Shown here piece after piece: positions 1 to 9,730 of a stretch of DNA of 64,000 bases; the stretch's first letter is position 1; every line of letters begins with the position of its first letter. This DNA is from Anaerolinea sp. (GTDB lineage Bacteria; Chloroflexota; Anaerolineae; Anaerolineales; Anaerolineaceae). The notes below the pieces were generated by a model. That model was not told the origin of the DNA and searched no databases. It was given only the letters and a program-made list of their open reading frames with translations. The stretch lies in assembly GCA_029975965.1 (NCBI GenBank), contig JARKOV010000130.1, positions 1 through 64,000 of the forward strand, in the 5' to 3' direction. A program made the translations under genes and the position numbers.

Positions 1-28
1 TTTGGGGGGGGGCCCCCCCCCCCCAAAC
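1..28. other. G-run/C-run low-complexity edge
   Basis: The window opens with TTT, nine G, twelve C and AAA, a near-perfect self-complementary block of two homopolymers. Nothing coding or regulatory explains it. Because it sits exactly at the sequence edge, an assembly or sequencing artefact is the simplest reading; a genuine dispersed hairpin is the alternative. Confidence 0.5.
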
Positions 29-49
29 ACCTCAAATTCAGGGACTTTT

Positions 50-74
50 CTTCTACCCTCTGAGCAGTTACTAA
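50..74. repeat. Dispersed repeat copy (GAGCAGTT core)
   Basis: The block CCTCTGAGCAGTTACTAA recurs with two changes at 12147-12164 (CCTCCGAGCAGTTGCTAA). Both copies are intergenic. The second copy stands directly beside the hairpin repeat at 12167-12200, so it may be one module of a composite dispersed element. Confidence 0.4.
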
Positions 75-216
75 TCGCGAAGACTTTGGGGAAATTCTTG
101 GCGGACGAAGCGCTGTGGATCGCCGGGTGACGAGGAGCTGCACCGCAGCGCATTGAAGCCGACATGAGTTCCTGGTTCAGGGCACATGCCGGTTTTTCAT
201 CTACTGGTGTTGAGGT

Positions 217-888
217 GTGGAATTGGTATCCGAGTTGGAAGTTTACCTGATCGAAGGCCTCCAGTCGATCATCAACATCCTGGGATGGTTTGGGGTGGCG
301 TGCGTGATGGCGTTTGAGAACTCCACGGGGTTAATCCCCAGTGAGGTGATCCTGGGGTTGGCAGGCTGGATGCTGTTGGCAGCCAACGACCTTCCCGCTG
401 CAGCGATTTTCCTGGCGGGCCTGGTCACCGCGGTGGGCAGCACGGCAGGGTCGATGCTCACCTATTGGATCGCCCGCAAAGGGGGCAGGCCGGTGCTGGA
501 TCGGGCTGCGCGGTGGGTTGGGATTAAAGACCAACACATCGACCGCGGTGTTTCTTTGTTCCACCGCTGGGGGCCGGGGTTGGTCCTTTTTGGACGCATG
601 GTGCCGGGCGTGCGCACCCTGGTCACCATACCTGCCGGCTTAGCGCGCATGAGCTTTGCCAAGTTCAGCGTATTCACATTCATCGGCACATACATCTGGT
701 GCACGCTGCTGATCGGCCTGGGGTACATTTTTGGTCACGAGTGGTGGTTAATCCGCGATCTGTTGAAGCAATACGCGCCTTGGATCCTGGCTGCCGCGAT
801 CGCCGTGGCGGGGGGTGTCGTCGTTTACTCGCTGCTCAGCCAGCGGCAAAAAGCTTCTGCTTCGCTCGAAAACGATGTGGAAGGCTGA
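217..888 (+). CDS. DedA family membrane protein
   Basis: DedA/SNARE-associated (VTT domain) integral inner-membrane protein of 223 aa, the usual family length. The family acts in undecaprenyl-phosphate or phospholipid flipping and in membrane-potential maintenance. The sequence shows hydrophobic segments around residues 16-34, 45-80, 118-145, 150-175 and 186-208. It has an acidic FENS motif near residue 33 and the hallmark FGRMVPGVR arginine motif at 125-133 followed by IPAG. The start is GTG; no ATG fits this frame upstream. It appears monocistronic, with a decayed gene behind it. Family call is firm; the transported lipid cannot be told from sequence. Confidence 0.85.
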   Translation: MELVSELEVYLIEGLQSIINILGWFGVACVMAFENSTGLIPSEVILGLAGWMLLAANDLPAAAIFLAGLVTAVGSTAGSMLTYWIARKGGRPVLDRAARWVGIKDQHIDRGVSLFHRWGPGLVLFGRMVPGVRTLVTIPAGLARMSFAKFSVFTFIGTYIWCTLLIGLGYIFGHEWWLIRDLLKQYAPWILAAAIAVAGGVVVYSLLSQRQKASASLENDVEG

Positions 889-909
889 GGCAGAACCGGC
901 TCCTTACGG

Positions 910-1107
910 TTAAGCTCGCAACAGGCGCCGATCCAGGAATGTAAAAAACCTCTCCAGTTTTTCCATTTGGTTAAAACGGGCGTCGCCATACCCGGCGCCT
1001 TCCAGCAGGTCGAGGGTCGCTCGCTCTGGCTCGAGCACAGGAACAGGTTTTTCGGCAAATCGGACCGGCTGCAGGCAAGGCAGGGTGCCATTCCGCGTCC
1101 CGCGATG
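910..1107 (-). pseudogene. Remnant of alpha/beta hydrolase C-terminus
   Basis: An open minus-strand frame ending at 910 reads like the last 65 residues of a BD-FAE/lipase-type alpha/beta hydrolase. It has PCLQPVRFAEK, then LDLLEGAG, then DARFNQMEKLERFFTFLDRRL split over neighbouring positions. In intact enzymes the segment is LLEGAGHGDxRF and the His is catalytic; here the codon encodes Tyr (GAGYG). No upstream catalytic domain (GxSxG) remains before the histidine kinase gene ends at 1165. I read it as a 3' gene fragment left after a deletion. The match is from memory of the family, so confidence is moderate. Confidence 0.5.
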
Positions 1108-1164
1108 TCGGAGGAACGGCGGCAGCCCGGGCCGCACGGATCTCTCCCTTCCTTTCACGCTCGA

Positions 1165-2901
1165 TCAACCGAGCGGGATAGACACGCGGATTTCAGTTCC
1201 CTGGCCCACGCGCGACTCGACCTGCAGGGTTCCGCCAGCCGCCCAAACCCGTTCTTGAATGCCCATCAAGCCCAAATGACCCGCTTCGACCAGCTCGGTG
1301 AAAGACGCCGGGACCAGGAACCCCCCGCCATCGTCGCGGATCGTCAGGTCGACCGAATGACCCTGATATTCGATCAGCACCCCGACACTGGTCGCCTGAG
1401 CATGTTTGCGAACGTTGTTCAGCGCTTCTTGCACGATTCGATACAGCGCCAGCTCGGCATTGGCAGACAATGGTTGGGGAGTCCCTTTGACCTCCAAACG
1501 CACATCTGGAACGGCTCCCTGCCCTTCGTGAGCCTTCCGCACGAGCATCTGGACCGCGGGAACGAAACCCAAATCGTCCAGCATCATCGGGCGCAGGTCC
1601 TGGCTGATCAACCGCACCCCTTGCAGCGTCTGGTCGATCATGCCGTGCAGGGCAATCAGTTGCTGTTGTTTCTGCGGATCGCTTTCCGTGGCGCTCAATA
1701 ACTCCATGCGCCGGTTCACCGCCAGCAGGTTCTGCACCGTATCGTCATGAAGCTCGCGGGCGATGCGCAGCCGTTCATCCTCCTGCGAGCGCGTGATCGC
1801 CTCCACGTAGTGGCGCAAGCCGTCTCGATACGAAGCAATCTGCTCGCTCATGCGCGTAAAGGCGGCCCTCAGGTCCTCGATTTCTTGAATCTGGCTCTGC
1901 TCGATATCCGGCACCGGTTCACCTGAGGCCAACAGGCGTGTGTTTTGAGATAACCTCTGAATCGGCGCCGTGACCTTGCGCGTGCCCGCCCAGGAGAGCA
2001 AGATAAACGCAGCCTGCGCCAGGAGAATGAATGCCAGGATGATCCAGGTGGAACGACTGGAGCTTGCGACAATCGCCTCCCAGGGCTCCCTGACCACCAC
2101 ACGCCACCCCGTCGGCTCCACCTGCGCTTCTGCGCCGACAAAGCGTTCGCCCTGTGGCGATCGCCAGAGAATACCTCCGTGGGATCCAGGGCTGGCTTTC
2201 CCGATTAACGGCTGGTCGCTGTAGTCCTGGCCGATTTCAGCCGAATCCGGATGGCTGATCACGATCCCGCGTCCGTCCACCAGGTAGGCGATCCCCGGCG
2301 TGCTGGTGGTCAGTTTTCGAATCGCCAGGCTGATCGAATTCTGCTGCGAATGGATGTCGATACCGCCGACGATCGCCCCCGAAATTCCCCCCGTCTCCCC
2401 GAACATGGGCACCGCGATCAAGATGGCGTCCTGACCTTCTTGTAACGCGATCACATCGCTGAAAACCGGCCCATGCGAAGCGGCTAAATCCTCTCGGAAA
2501 GGCCACGCTGAAAAGCCACGCCAGCTTGCCAGCAAAGTGCCCGGCGTCGCCGTGATCACCGCTCCATCAGCGTCCAGTTGAACAACCCCGGCGGTGAAAT
2601 CCACCAGCGCATCAGCCGATTGGAGCAGCGCCGTTTCGCGCACCTCTATAGACGGGTCGGTCAGCGCGGCACGGTCGCGCAAGGCTTCCAGCACATGCGC
2701 ATTGCCCTCGATTCCTTGGGACACCGCGACTGCCGCCAGGTTCGCCAGTTGCTGGTGCCGCTCCAGGATAAGCTGTGTCGTGTTATTGCGAAAGGCGATA
2801 ATGATCGCCGCCAGGGCGATAGTCAGGATGACCGTAAACGGGACGATCAACCAAAGCAACACATACAGGTGCAAGGATCGGATGCGGTCAAAAAGGCGCA
2901 T
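1165..2901 (-). CDS. NarL-type sensor histidine kinase with extracellular Cache domain
   Basis: Membrane sensor kinase of 578 aa. TM1 lies near residues 15-38, then a roughly 245-residue extracytoplasmic Cache-like sensor, TM2 near 285-304, a HAMP linker to about 360, a HisKA_3 dimerisation segment with ARELHDDTVQNLLAV (His385), and a C-terminal HATPase_c with DDGGGF and GLMGIQERV. HisKA_3 kinases pair with NarL/LuxR regulators, and exactly such a regulator lies 25 bp upstream on the same strand. ATG at 2901 is preferred over an adjacent in-frame TTG at 2904. Cache domains usually bind small organic ligands; the ligand here is unknown. Confidence 0.9.
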   Translation of the reverse strand: MRLFDRIRSLHLYVLLWLIVPFTVILTIALAAIIIAFRNNTTQLILERHQQLANLAAVAVSQGIEGNAHVLEALRDRAALTDPSIEVRETALLQSADALVDFTAGVVQLDADGAVITATPGTLLASWRGFSAWPFREDLAASHGPVFSDVIALQEGQDAILIAVPMFGETGGISGAIVGGIDIHSQQNSISLAIRKLTTSTPGIAYLVDGRGIVISHPDSAEIGQDYSDQPLIGKASPGSHGGILWRSPQGERFVGAEAQVEPTGWRVVVREPWEAIVASSSRSTWIILAFILLAQAAFILLSWAGTRKVTAPIQRLSQNTRLLASGEPVPDIEQSQIQEIEDLRAAFTRMSEQIASYRDGLRHYVEAITRSQEDERLRIARELHDDTVQNLLAVNRRMELLSATESDPQKQQQLIALHGMIDQTLQGVRLISQDLRPMMLDDLGFVPAVQMLVRKAHEGQGAVPDVRLEVKGTPQPLSANAELALYRIVQEALNNVRKHAQATSVGVLIEYQGHSVDLTIRDDGGGFLVPASFTELVEAGHLGLMGIQERVWAAGGTLQVESRVGQGTEIRVSIPLG

Positions 2902-2926
2902 CAAGCGGCTTCTTTCAGCTTGCCGG

Positions 2927-3598
2927 TTAAAAGTGCAAGGTCAGCCAACCCAGGCGAATCCCTTTCAATACGGCTTCCAGGCGGGACGAAACCTGCATCT
3001 TGCTGAAGATATTGGTCAGATGAGCCTGCACCGTTCGTTCACTGATAAACAGCGCCTCAGCAATGTCGCGATTGCTCATCCCCCGGGCAAGAAATTGCAA
3101 TATTTCCACTTCGCGCGGCGTTAACGCGTCCGGGTTCTCGCCCTCTGCCGAAGTCGCGCCGGACATTCCACCGGTGTTGAAGCGCGCCACCACTTTTCTG
3201 GCGATCGAGGGTGAAAGTGGTGAATCCCCCGCCTTGACCTGGCGAATCGATTTCACCAGTTCGGTGGCCGGCGCAGTCTTCAACAGGTAACCGCTGGCGC
3301 CCGCCTGTAACAACGAGAAAACGTACTGATCGTCATCATAGGCTGTCAGAACCAACACCTGCACCTGGGGTAGATCCTTGCGGATCTGGCGTGTGGCATC
3401 GATTCCGGATAGCCCGGGCATGCGCACATCCATGATGACAATGTCCGGTTGGATTGCCCGCGCCAGATTCACCGCATCCACCCCATTTTCAGCCTGCCCG
3501 ACCACTTCGATATCCGCTTCGTGTTGGAGCAATTCGGCGGTTCCCTGGCGGAGCAGGGCGTGGTCGTCGGCGAGTAAAACGCGAATTTTCCCGGTCAT
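2927..3598 (-). CDS. NarL/LuxR family response regulator
   Basis: A 223-aa two-component regulator. It has an N-terminal receiver with the acidic pocket LLADDH at 8-13, phospho-acceptor Asp57 in IVIMDVRMPG, Thr in LTAY and Lys in LLKT. A LuxR/GerE helix-turn-helix follows at about 155-215 (LTPREVEILQFLARGMSNRDI, then the recognition helix SERTVQAHLTNIFSKM). It is the first gene of a two-gene operon with the histidine kinase and is expected to be its phospho-partner. The 320-bp leader upstream carries two hairpin repeats. The regulon is unknown. Confidence 0.93.
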   Translation of the reverse strand: MTGKIRVLLADDHALLRQGTAELLQHEADIEVVGQAENGVDAVNLARAIQPDIVIMDVRMPGLSGIDATRQIRKDLPQVQVLVLTAYDDDQYVFSLLQAGASGYLLKTAPATELVKSIRQVKAGDSPLSPSIARKVVARFNTGGMSGATSAEGENPDALTPREVEILQFLARGMSNRDIAEALFISERTVQAHLTNIFSKMQVSSRLEAVLKGIRLGWLTLHF

Positions 3599-3631
3599 AT
3601 TTCCATTGCAGGGTTTCGTTTGAATTTCTCG

Positions 3632-3661
3632 GCAAAATGTGGGGTAAAGCCCCTATTTTGC
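3632..3661. repeat. Dispersed hairpin repeat, copy 1
   Basis: Imperfect inverted repeat with arms GCAAAATGTGGGG and CCCCTATTTTGC. It shares the AAAATGTGGGG-TAAAG core with copies at 3834-3865 and 12167-12200. This copy has an internal mismatch in the stem. Confidence 0.6.
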
Positions 3662-3833
3662 AGAAGATTTAACTCCCATTTCATTATAGCGGAAAGGCCA
3701 CCGGCGAATATCCGCAATTCCGCGTAGATGAGATCCGCCAACCCGCGGTTGTCTCTGCAAGAGCCAACGGGTATGCTTAGACAGCGAAGGGATCCCGCTG
3801 GAAACCGGAGCCATGATTGAAAATCAATTTTTT

Positions 3834-3865
3834 TGTAAAACGTGGGGCCAAGCCCACATTTTACA
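3834..3865. repeat. Dispersed hairpin repeat, copy 2
   Basis: Inverted repeat with 13-bp arms TGTAAAACGTGGG and CCCACATTTTACA, one G-T wobble, and a six-base loop GCCAAG. It lies 54 bp upstream of the universal stress protein start and belongs to the same family as 3632-3661 and 12167-12200. Confidence 0.65.
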
Positions 3866-3919
3866 CAAATTAAATCACACGATCGGAGCCATGCTCTCCC
3901 AGGAGGAAAACGAGCAACG

Positions 3920-4345
3920 ATGATCAAGCACATTCTATTAGCTACCGACGGATCATTCGGCGCAGAACGGGCAGTGGATTACGCCGCTTCCCTGGCCATC
4001 CGCTTTCACTCGAAAGTGACGGTTCTGCACGCATACAACCAGCCGGTTGGCGCGGCAGGCTCTTACACCTTTCCGAACGTCGAAGCTTTCGCCAGCCAGA
4101 AGGAAGCCCAGGCACTGGTCCAGCGCACCGCAGAACGGCTGCAGAACCATGGGGTGCACGATGTGACCGTCGAAGTGATCCAGGGGCAACCCGTCCACGT
4201 CATCCTGGGCGTGGCGGAATCCAGCCAGGCCGATATGATCGTGATGGGCGCTCGCGGCGTCAGCACCTGGCAAGGCCTGTTGATCGGCAGCACCAGCATG
4301 TCCGTCGTACAACGAGCGCAAGTGCCCGTCCTGGTCGTTAAATAA
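3920..4345 (+). CDS. Universal stress protein (UspA family)
   Basis: Cytoplasmic single-domain USP of 141 aa. It begins with the typical beta-strand MIKHILLATDGS. The C-terminal ATP-binding loop reads MGARGVSTWQGLLIGSTS, matching the G-2x-G-9x-G(S/T) signature, then VPVLVVK. An in-frame extension upstream exists, but AGGAGG at 3901-3906 supports the ATG at 3920. The stop codon TAA is immediately followed by the ATG of the Mrp antiporter A subunit, so the two are translationally linked. A role in adapting antiport to stress is an inference from this linkage. Confidence 0.9.
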   Translation: MIKHILLATDGSFGAERAVDYAASLAIRFHSKVTVLHAYNQPVGAAGSYTFPNVEAFASQKEAQALVQRTAERLQNHGVHDVTVEVIQGQPVHVILGVAESSQADMIVMGARGVSTWQGLLIGSTSMSVVQRAQVPVLVVK

Positions 4346-6643
4346 ATGCTCACTGCCATCTTGCTCAGTTTCGCCGGCGCATTGGCCGCCCCACTTCTTC
4401 ACCGCGTCGGGAACCGTTGGGCCGGCCTGGTCATTGCACTCATTCCGGCGAGCCTTTTCGTTTACTTCGCCCGGTTTCTGCCTGCCATCGCGTCGGGCGC
4501 AACGTTCGATTCCCAATTCGCCTGGGTCGGTGAGCTGAGCATCCGCCTGTCTTTCCGCTTAGATGGGTTGAGCCTGTTATTTTCCCTGCTCATCATCGGG
4601 ATCGGCACGCTGGTGGTGATCTATGCCTCCGGGTACATGGCCGGTCACGAACATGAAGGCCGCTTCTACCTGATGCTGTTGGCCTTCCTGTCCTCGATGC
4701 TGGGATTGGTGCTGGCGAACAACCTGCTGACCCTTTTCGTCTTCTGGGAGCTGACCAGCATCACTTCCTATCTGTTGATCGGATTCGAAGCCCAAAAACC
4801 CGAGGCGCGCTCGGCGGCGCTCCAGGCATTTCTGGTCACCGGCGGCGGCGGCCTGGCGCTGCTGGCAGGGATGGTCCTGCTTGGCATGGCCGGGGGCACG
4901 TATGAGATCTCCGAGCTGGTCAACTCGGGGCTTCCGCTCAATGAGAGCGCCGGCTTTTTACCCGCCCTTTTTTTGATCTTGCTGGGCGCCTTCACCAAGT
5001 CGGCGCAGTTCCCGTTCCACTTTTGGTTGCCCAACGCCATGGCCGCGCCCACGCCGGTCAGCGCCTACCTCCATTCAGCCACCATGGTCAAGGCGGGCGT
5101 ATACCTGCTGGCCCGACTGTACCCGGTTTTCAGCGCTTCACCCTGGTGGCAGACCATCGTCACCGCCGTGGGATTGGTGACGATGCTGGTTGGGGCTTAC
5201 CTTGCGTTAAACAACAGCGACCTGAAGCGCATCCTCGCCTACACCACCATCAGCGCGCTGGGCACCCTGACCATGCTGCTCGGCGTTGGCGCCGACCTGG
5301 CGGTGAAAGCTGCGATGGTTTTCCTGCTGGCGCACGCGCTGTACAAAGGCGCTTTGTTCATGGCCGCCGGCGCGATCGACCACGAGACCGGAACGCGCGA
5401 TGTCGACCAGTTGGGCGGTCTGCGCGCGCGCATGCCGCTCCTGGCCGCGGTCACCGGGTTGGCAGCCCTCTCCTTTGCCGGCCTGGGACCGTTGCTGAGT
5501 TTCATCGGCAAAGAGTTGCTGTTCGAGGCCACCCTGGCCCGGCCGGGAACCGGCTGGGTTCTGGTCGCAGCGGCTGTCTTGAGCAGCGCAGTCTCGGTTG
5601 CGCTGGCGCTGGTCCTCACCCTGCGCCCCTTCTTTGGCGCAGCCAAACCCACTCCGCACTCCCCACACGACCCACCCTGGTCGTTGTGGCTCGGTCCGGC
5701 GGTACTGGGCGCATTGGGATTGGTGTTAGGAATTTTCCCGCAACAGTTGGCTAATCCGCTTGTCCAGCCGGCTGTGCAGGCGGTGGTCAACGCGCCTGTG
5801 ACGTTCAAACTCTCCTTGTGGCATGGCTTCAACCCTGCCCTCGGCTTGAGCGCAGTTGCCATCCTGTCTGGCGTCCTGCTTTACCTGGGTTGGAACGCCT
5901 GGCGCAGGTTGTCAGGCCGGTTGGAAGGCATCATGCGCTGGGGACCGGAAGCCGGGTATAGCTGGTCGATCGTCCTCTTGAATTGGGTTGCCAGGGCGCA
6001 GACCAACGTGCTGCAGAACGGCTACTTGCGCTTCTACCTGCTCACGATCGTGCTAGCCACCGTGATATTGGTTGGGTCGATTCTGCTGGTCAGCGGTGGC
6101 CTGCAATGGCCGGAGCAATGGACCCAGGCCTCCTTTTATGAGGTGGCGTTAGGAATTCTGATTGTGATCTCCGCTCTGGCTGCCGTCCGTTCCCGGTCGC
6201 GCCTGGGGGCAATCGCCGCCATGGGCGTTGTGGGCTACAGTATTGCCTTGATCTTCCTGCAGTATGGCGCGCCCGACCTGGCGATGACTCAATTCTTGAT
6301 CGAATCGATCACCGTGGTTTTATTCGTGTTTGCCTTCTACCACCTGCCGCGCTTTAATCCGCTCAGCCCGCCTGGCCCGCGCCTGGTGCACTCGCTCGTT
6401 GCCGCCATGGTCGGGGTGATGATGACCGGATTGGTGCTCTCGGCGGTCCAAGTTAACCTTTTCCCGAGCATCTCTCAATTCTTTGCCAGCAATTCCGTCG
6501 AGCTGGCGCACGGACGAAACATCGTCAACGTGATCCTGGTCGACTTCCGCGGCATGGATACACTGGGCGAAATCACCGTGCTGGCGGTAGCCGCCATCGG
6601 CGTCTACGCCATTCTTCGCTACCGCCGAAAGGAGCGTGGATGA
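4346..6643 (+). CDS. mrpA: Mrp Na+/H+ antiporter subunit A
   Basis: Largest subunit (765 aa) of the multisubunit Mrp/Mnh cation-proton antiporter, homologous to complex I NuoL. The complex extrudes Na+ in exchange for H+. The proton-channel region carries the conserved Glu segment [16 protein letters not shown] and the Lys/His segment [15 protein letters not shown] followed by [18 protein letters not shown]. The C-terminal third has the MbhD/MbhE-like extension ([21 protein letters not shown]), so A alone carries these parts. It abuts the USP stop codon and overlaps mrpB by ATGA. Product complex is firm; ion preference (Na+ over K+) is by family. Confidence 0.93.
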   Translation: MLTAILLSFAGALAAPLLHRVGNRWAGLVIALIPASLFVYFARFLPAIASGATFDSQFAWVGELSIRLSFRLDGLSLLFSLLIIGIGTLVVIYASGYMAGHEHEGRFYLMLLAFLSSMLGLVLANNLLTLFVFWELTSITSYLLIGFEAQKPEARSAALQAFLVTGGGGLALLAGMVLLGMAGGTYEISELVNSGLPLNESAGFLPALFLILLGAFTKSAQFPFHFWLPNAMAAPTPVSAYLHSATMVKAGVYLLARLYPVFSASPWWQTIVTAVGLVTMLVGAYLALNNSDLKRILAYTTISALGTLTMLLGVGADLAVKAAMVFLLAHALYKGALFMAAGAIDHETGTRDVDQLGGLRARMPLLAAVTGLAALSFAGLGPLLSFIGKELLFEATLARPGTGWVLVAAAVLSSAVSVALALVLTLRPFFGAAKPTPHSPHDPPWSLWLGPAVLGALGLVLGIFPQQLANPLVQPAVQAVVNAPVTFKLSLWHGFNPALGLSAVAILSGVLLYLGWNAWRRLSGRLEGIMRWGPEAGYSWSIVLLNWVARAQTNVLQNGYLRFYLLTIVLATVILVGSILLVSGGLQWPEQWTQASFYEVALGILIVISALAAVRSRSRLGAIAAMGVVGYSIALIFLQYGAPDLAMTQFLIESITVVLFVFAFYHLPRFNPLSPPGPRLVHSLVAAMVGVMMTGLVLSAVQVNLFPSISQFFASNSVELAHGRNIVNVILVDFRGMDTLGEITVLAVAAIGVYAILRYRRKERG

Positions 6644-7056
6644 ACTCCATCATTCTTCGCACCGCAATTCGCTTCTTGATGCCCGTGCTGCTGCTCTTCT
6701 CCTTGTTCTTATTGGTGCGAGGGCACAACCAATCTGGCGGCGGATTTGCCGGGGGATTGTTGGCGGCTGCCGCCTTTGCCTTGTACTCGCTCTCATACAA
6801 CGCAGCCGAAGCCAGGCGTGTGCTGCGCATTCCCCCAGCCATGTTGATCGCCAGCGGTCTGCTCGTTGCCGTCGGCAGTGGCTTGATTGCCTTGCTCAGC
6901 GGGCAAACTTTCCTTACCGGGATGTGGACGTACATCACCGTCCCCGGGATCGGCAAACTGGAAGTTGGCACGCCGGTGTTGTTCGACATTGGGGTGTACC
7001 TGCTTGTCTTTGGTGTGACCATCACGATGGTCTTCTCTCTGGAAGAGGGAGCATAA
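6640..7056 (+). CDS. mrpB: Mrp Na+/H+ antiporter subunit B
   Basis: Small four-helix membrane subunit of 138 aa. It contains the MnhB signature [20 protein letters not shown] near residues 27-47 and the later segment [23 protein letters not shown]. It starts at an ATGA overlap with mrpA and ends 4 bp before mrpC, which implies co-translation and stoichiometric assembly of the complex. Confidence 0.93.
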   Translation: MNSIILRTAIRFLMPVLLLFSLFLLVRGHNQSGGGFAGGLLAAAAFALYSLSYNAAEARRVLRIPPAMLIASGLLVAVGSGLIALLSGQTFLTGMWTYITVPGIGKLEVGTPVLFDIGVYLLVFGVTITMVFSLEEGA

Positions 7057-7060
7057 GCCC

Positions 7061-7408
7061 ATGGAATTGTTACTCGCAATCGTCATCGGCGTGTTGTATG
7101 CATCTGCGGTCTACCTGATTCTCCGGCGGAGCCTGGTCAAGCTGTTAATCGGCCTGGCGCTGCTCAGCCATGCCACCAACCTGCTGATCTTCACCGCCGC
7201 AGGCTTGTCGCGCGGCGGCCCTCCGGTGATCGACCCCGAAGCCCAAACCCTCGCCGCCTCGGCCGCCGATCCGCTGCCACAAGCGTTAATCCTGACCGCC
7301 ATCGTCATCAGCCTGGGCGTGATCGCCTTTGCCCTGGCGCTGGCCTCGCGCGTCTACCGGGTGACTGGCAGCGATGACCTCGACCAGTTAAGCCAGGAGC
7401 CAAAATGA
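7061..7408 (+). CDS. mrpC: Mrp Na+/H+ antiporter subunit C
   Basis: NuoK-like subunit of 115 aa with three transmembrane helices. It shows the family segments [16 protein letters not shown] and [17 protein letters not shown], where the conserved acidic residue and the LTAIVI helix lie. It overlaps mrpD by four bases (ATGA). Length and position in the operon match MnhC. Confidence 0.93.
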   Translation: MELLLAIVIGVLYASAVYLILRRSLVKLLIGLALLSHATNLLIFTAAGLSRGGPPVIDPEAQTLAASAADPLPQALILTAIVISLGVIAFALALASRVYRVTGSDDLDQLSQEPK

Positions 7409-8961
7409 CACCCTCCGGCGTTCTGCTCATCTTGCCCCTCATCATCCCCCTGCTCACCGCCATTGCTGGGCTGTTTGGGCTGACGCTTCGCCCGACCTCG
7501 CGGCAGGCGCAACGGATCATCAGCAGCGTTGGCGGGCTGCTCTTGCTGGTCTCAGCGTTGGTATTGTTCGATGCTGTGCGAAGGGGCGGCATCCTGGTCG
7601 TGCAGGTTGGTTCCTGGCCGGTGCCGTTTGGGATTACCCTGGTCGCCGACTTGTTCAGCACAATCATGGTGGTCATTTCGGGGCTGATCGGGTTTGCCGT
7701 CCAGCTCTACTCGCTGGCCAGCCTGAACCAGGAACGCGAGGTTTTTGGCTACTATCCGCTCTATTTCGTCCTGCTGTTGGGTGTAAACGGCGCATTTCTC
7801 ACCGGCGACCTGTTCAACCTGTACGTGTGGTTTGAGGTGATGTTAATGTCGTCCTTCGTGTTGATGGCGCTGGGTAGAAACAAAGGCCAGATCAGCGGAG
7901 CGATTAAATATGTCAGCCTCAACTTAATTTCTTCGGCAATATTCCTGTCCGCCATCGGAATTCTGTATGGTTTGATCGGCACGTTAAACATGGCCGACCT
8001 GGCAGTGAAGCTGGCCCAATCACAGGAAGAAGGCGCGGTTCGCGGGTTGGTGACTGCCATCTCGGCCCTGTTCCTGATTGCCTTCGGGATCAAGGCGGCG
8101 GTCTTTCCGTTGTTCTTCTGGCTGCCCGATTCGTATCACACCCCGCATCCGGCAGTCTCGGCGGTCTTCGCCGGTTTACTGACCAAAGTGGGCGTGTATG
8201 CGCTGATCCGGGTGTTCACGCTCATTTTTCCAGTCGGTGGCGAGTCGTTCCAGACCCTGTTGATCTGGGTCGCCGGGCTGACCATGCTGACCGGCGTGCT
8301 CGGCGCAGTGGCACAAAACGAGGTGCGGCGGATCCTCTCTGTCCACATCATCAGCCAGATCGGATACATGGTGATGGGACTGGCGCTCTTCACACCGCTG
8401 GCGTTGGGCGGGGCAATTTATTACATTTTTCATAATGTGATGGTCAAAACGGGACTGTTCCTGGTCGCAGGGGTTATGGAACGCTCCTCGGGCACTGGCG
8501 ATTTGAAACTATTGGGCGGGTTTTACCGCAAGATGCCGGTGCTGGCGGTGCTGTTCCTCATCTCGGCGCTCTCACTGGCGGGACTGCCGCCACTTTCGGG
8601 CTTTTTTGCCAAACTCAGCCTGGTGCAGGCCGGGCTGGCGGTGGACCAATTTGGGATTGTGGCGGTGGCGTTGTTCGTCAGCCTGCTGACGCTCTACTCG
8701 ATGACCAAAATTTGGACGCTGGGTTTTTGGAAGCCAGCCCCCGCCGATGAGGCGAAGGAAGCGTCGGCAGAGTCCGCAGTCGTCTCCACCTCCCCCCAAC
8801 CGCGATGGGCGTCCTGGTACCTGCCGATGGTTGTGCTGGCCCTGGTGACCCTGACGATTGGGTTTGGCGCAGGATTGGTTTTCCCGGTGGCGGTCCAGGC
8901 CGGTCAGGGGTTGTTCGATCCCTCCGGGTATATCGAAGCAGTCTTCAGGAGCGCACAATAA
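7405..8961 (+). CDS. mrpD: Mrp Na+/H+ antiporter subunit D
   Basis: Second large antiporter-like subunit, homologous to NuoM/NuoN, 518 aa. Key parts are [15 protein letters not shown] (Glu in the antiporter helix), [20 protein letters not shown] and [19 protein letters not shown]. The C-terminal loop (about 445-480) is Ala/Glu/Pro rich before the last helix. Its TAA stop overlaps the ATG of mrpE by one base. Needed with subunit A for ion coupling. Confidence 0.93.
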   Translation: MTPSGVLLILPLIIPLLTAIAGLFGLTLRPTSRQAQRIISSVGGLLLLVSALVLFDAVRRGGILVVQVGSWPVPFGITLVADLFSTIMVVISGLIGFAVQLYSLASLNQEREVFGYYPLYFVLLLGVNGAFLTGDLFNLYVWFEVMLMSSFVLMALGRNKGQISGAIKYVSLNLISSAIFLSAIGILYGLIGTLNMADLAVKLAQSQEEGAVRGLVTAISALFLIAFGIKAAVFPLFFWLPDSYHTPHPAVSAVFAGLLTKVGVYALIRVFTLIFPVGGESFQTLLIWVAGLTMLTGVLGAVAQNEVRRILSVHIISQIGYMVMGLALFTPLALGGAIYYIFHNVMVKTGLFLVAGVMERSSGTGDLKLLGGFYRKMPVLAVLFLISALSLAGLPPLSGFFAKLSLVQAGLAVDQFGIVAVALFVSLLTLYSMTKIWTLGFWKPAPADEAKEASAESAVVSTSPQPRWASWYLPMVVLALVTLTIGFGAGLVFPVAVQAGQGLFDPSGYIEAVFRSAQ

Positions 8962-9467
8962 TGGGACTATTGATTATCAACATCTTGCTTGCCCTGCTGT
9001 GGTCGGCTTTGACCGGGCAGTTCACCCTTGAAAACCTCACCACGGGTTTCATCCTGGGGTATGTCGTCCTGTACCTGATGCGCGGCGTATTTCGCAACCG
9101 GCAATACTTTGAGAAAGGCGCTCAAGTGGTGCGGATCAGCCTGTTTTTCTTGTGGGAATTGCTGGTGGCAAACCTGCGCGTCGCGCGGGATGTCTTGCGC
9201 CCAGGTCCTCTGCGCATGAGACCGCGGGTGATCGCCGTGCCACTCGATCTGCAGGGAGACGTGCCGGTTACCTTGCTGGCAAACGCGCTCTCCCTCACGC
9301 CCGGCTCGTTGTCGTTGGATATCTCGGATGACTACAAGACCTTGTTTGTGCATGCCATCCACGCGCCTGACGAGGAACAGGCCAAAGCAGAGATTAAACT
9401 TGGATTTGAGCGCATGTTTGCCAACCTGTTCTCACAGCAGCAGGTCCAAAAGGAGCCAGAGAAATGA
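8961..9467 (+). CDS. mrpE: Mrp Na+/H+ antiporter subunit E
   Basis: MnhE subunit of 168 aa with two N-terminal helices ([20 protein letters not shown]). A cytoplasmic domain follows with RPRVIAVPLDLQGD and the conserved VTLLANALSLTPGSLSLD. Longer in-frame upstream readings exist inside mrpD, but the ATG overlapping the mrpD stop gives the family's expected N-terminus. It overlaps mrpF by ATGA. Confidence 0.92.
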   Translation: MGLLIINILLALLWSALTGQFTLENLTTGFILGYVVLYLMRGVFRNRQYFEKGAQVVRISLFFLWELLVANLRVARDVLRPGPLRMRPRVIAVPLDLQGDVPVTLLANALSLTPGSLSLDISDDYKTLFVHAIHAPDEEQAKAEIKLGFERMFANLFSQQQVQKEPEK

Positions 9468-9730
9468 TCCCCGTCGTGTTTGGCTTTTTAATTGTCTCCA
9501 TGTTCCTGGCTTTGATCCGCCTGATCCTCGGGCCGAGTCTCCCCGACCGGGTGGTCGCCCTGGACTTAATTGCGATCACGGCGGTCGGACTCATCGGGGT
9601 CTACGCCGTTTCGACCGACCAGCCGATCTACATCGACGAAGCCATGGTGCTGGCCCTGATCGCGTTCCTCGGAACGGCTGCGTTCGCCCATTTTATTGAG
9701 AAAGGAAGTGTGCCGTGGCGGAAATCTTAG
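9464..9730 (+). CDS. mrpF: Mrp Na+/H+ antiporter subunit F
   Basis: MnhF subunit, 88 aa, three helices. The typical segment LILGPSLPDRVVALDLIA lies near residues 21-38, followed by IGVYAVSTDQPIYIDEAMVLALIAF, split over the second and third helices. It overlaps mrpE by 4 bp and mrpG by 16 bp. Confidence 0.92.
   Translation: MIPVVFGFLIVSMFLALIRLILGPSLPDRVVALDLIAITAVGLIGVYAVSTDQPIYIDEAMVLALIAFLGTAAFAHFIEKGSVPWRKS

Larger units (their letters stand above)
3599..3919. other. Intergenic region with two palindromic repeats
   Basis: Divergent spacer between the response regulator and the universal stress protein. It contains no credible gene. It holds two copies of a hairpin repeat (3632-3661 and 3834-3865) on either side of an AT-richer core, so promoters for both directions should lie here. 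No clear -35/-10 pair could be fixed. Confidence 0.5.
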
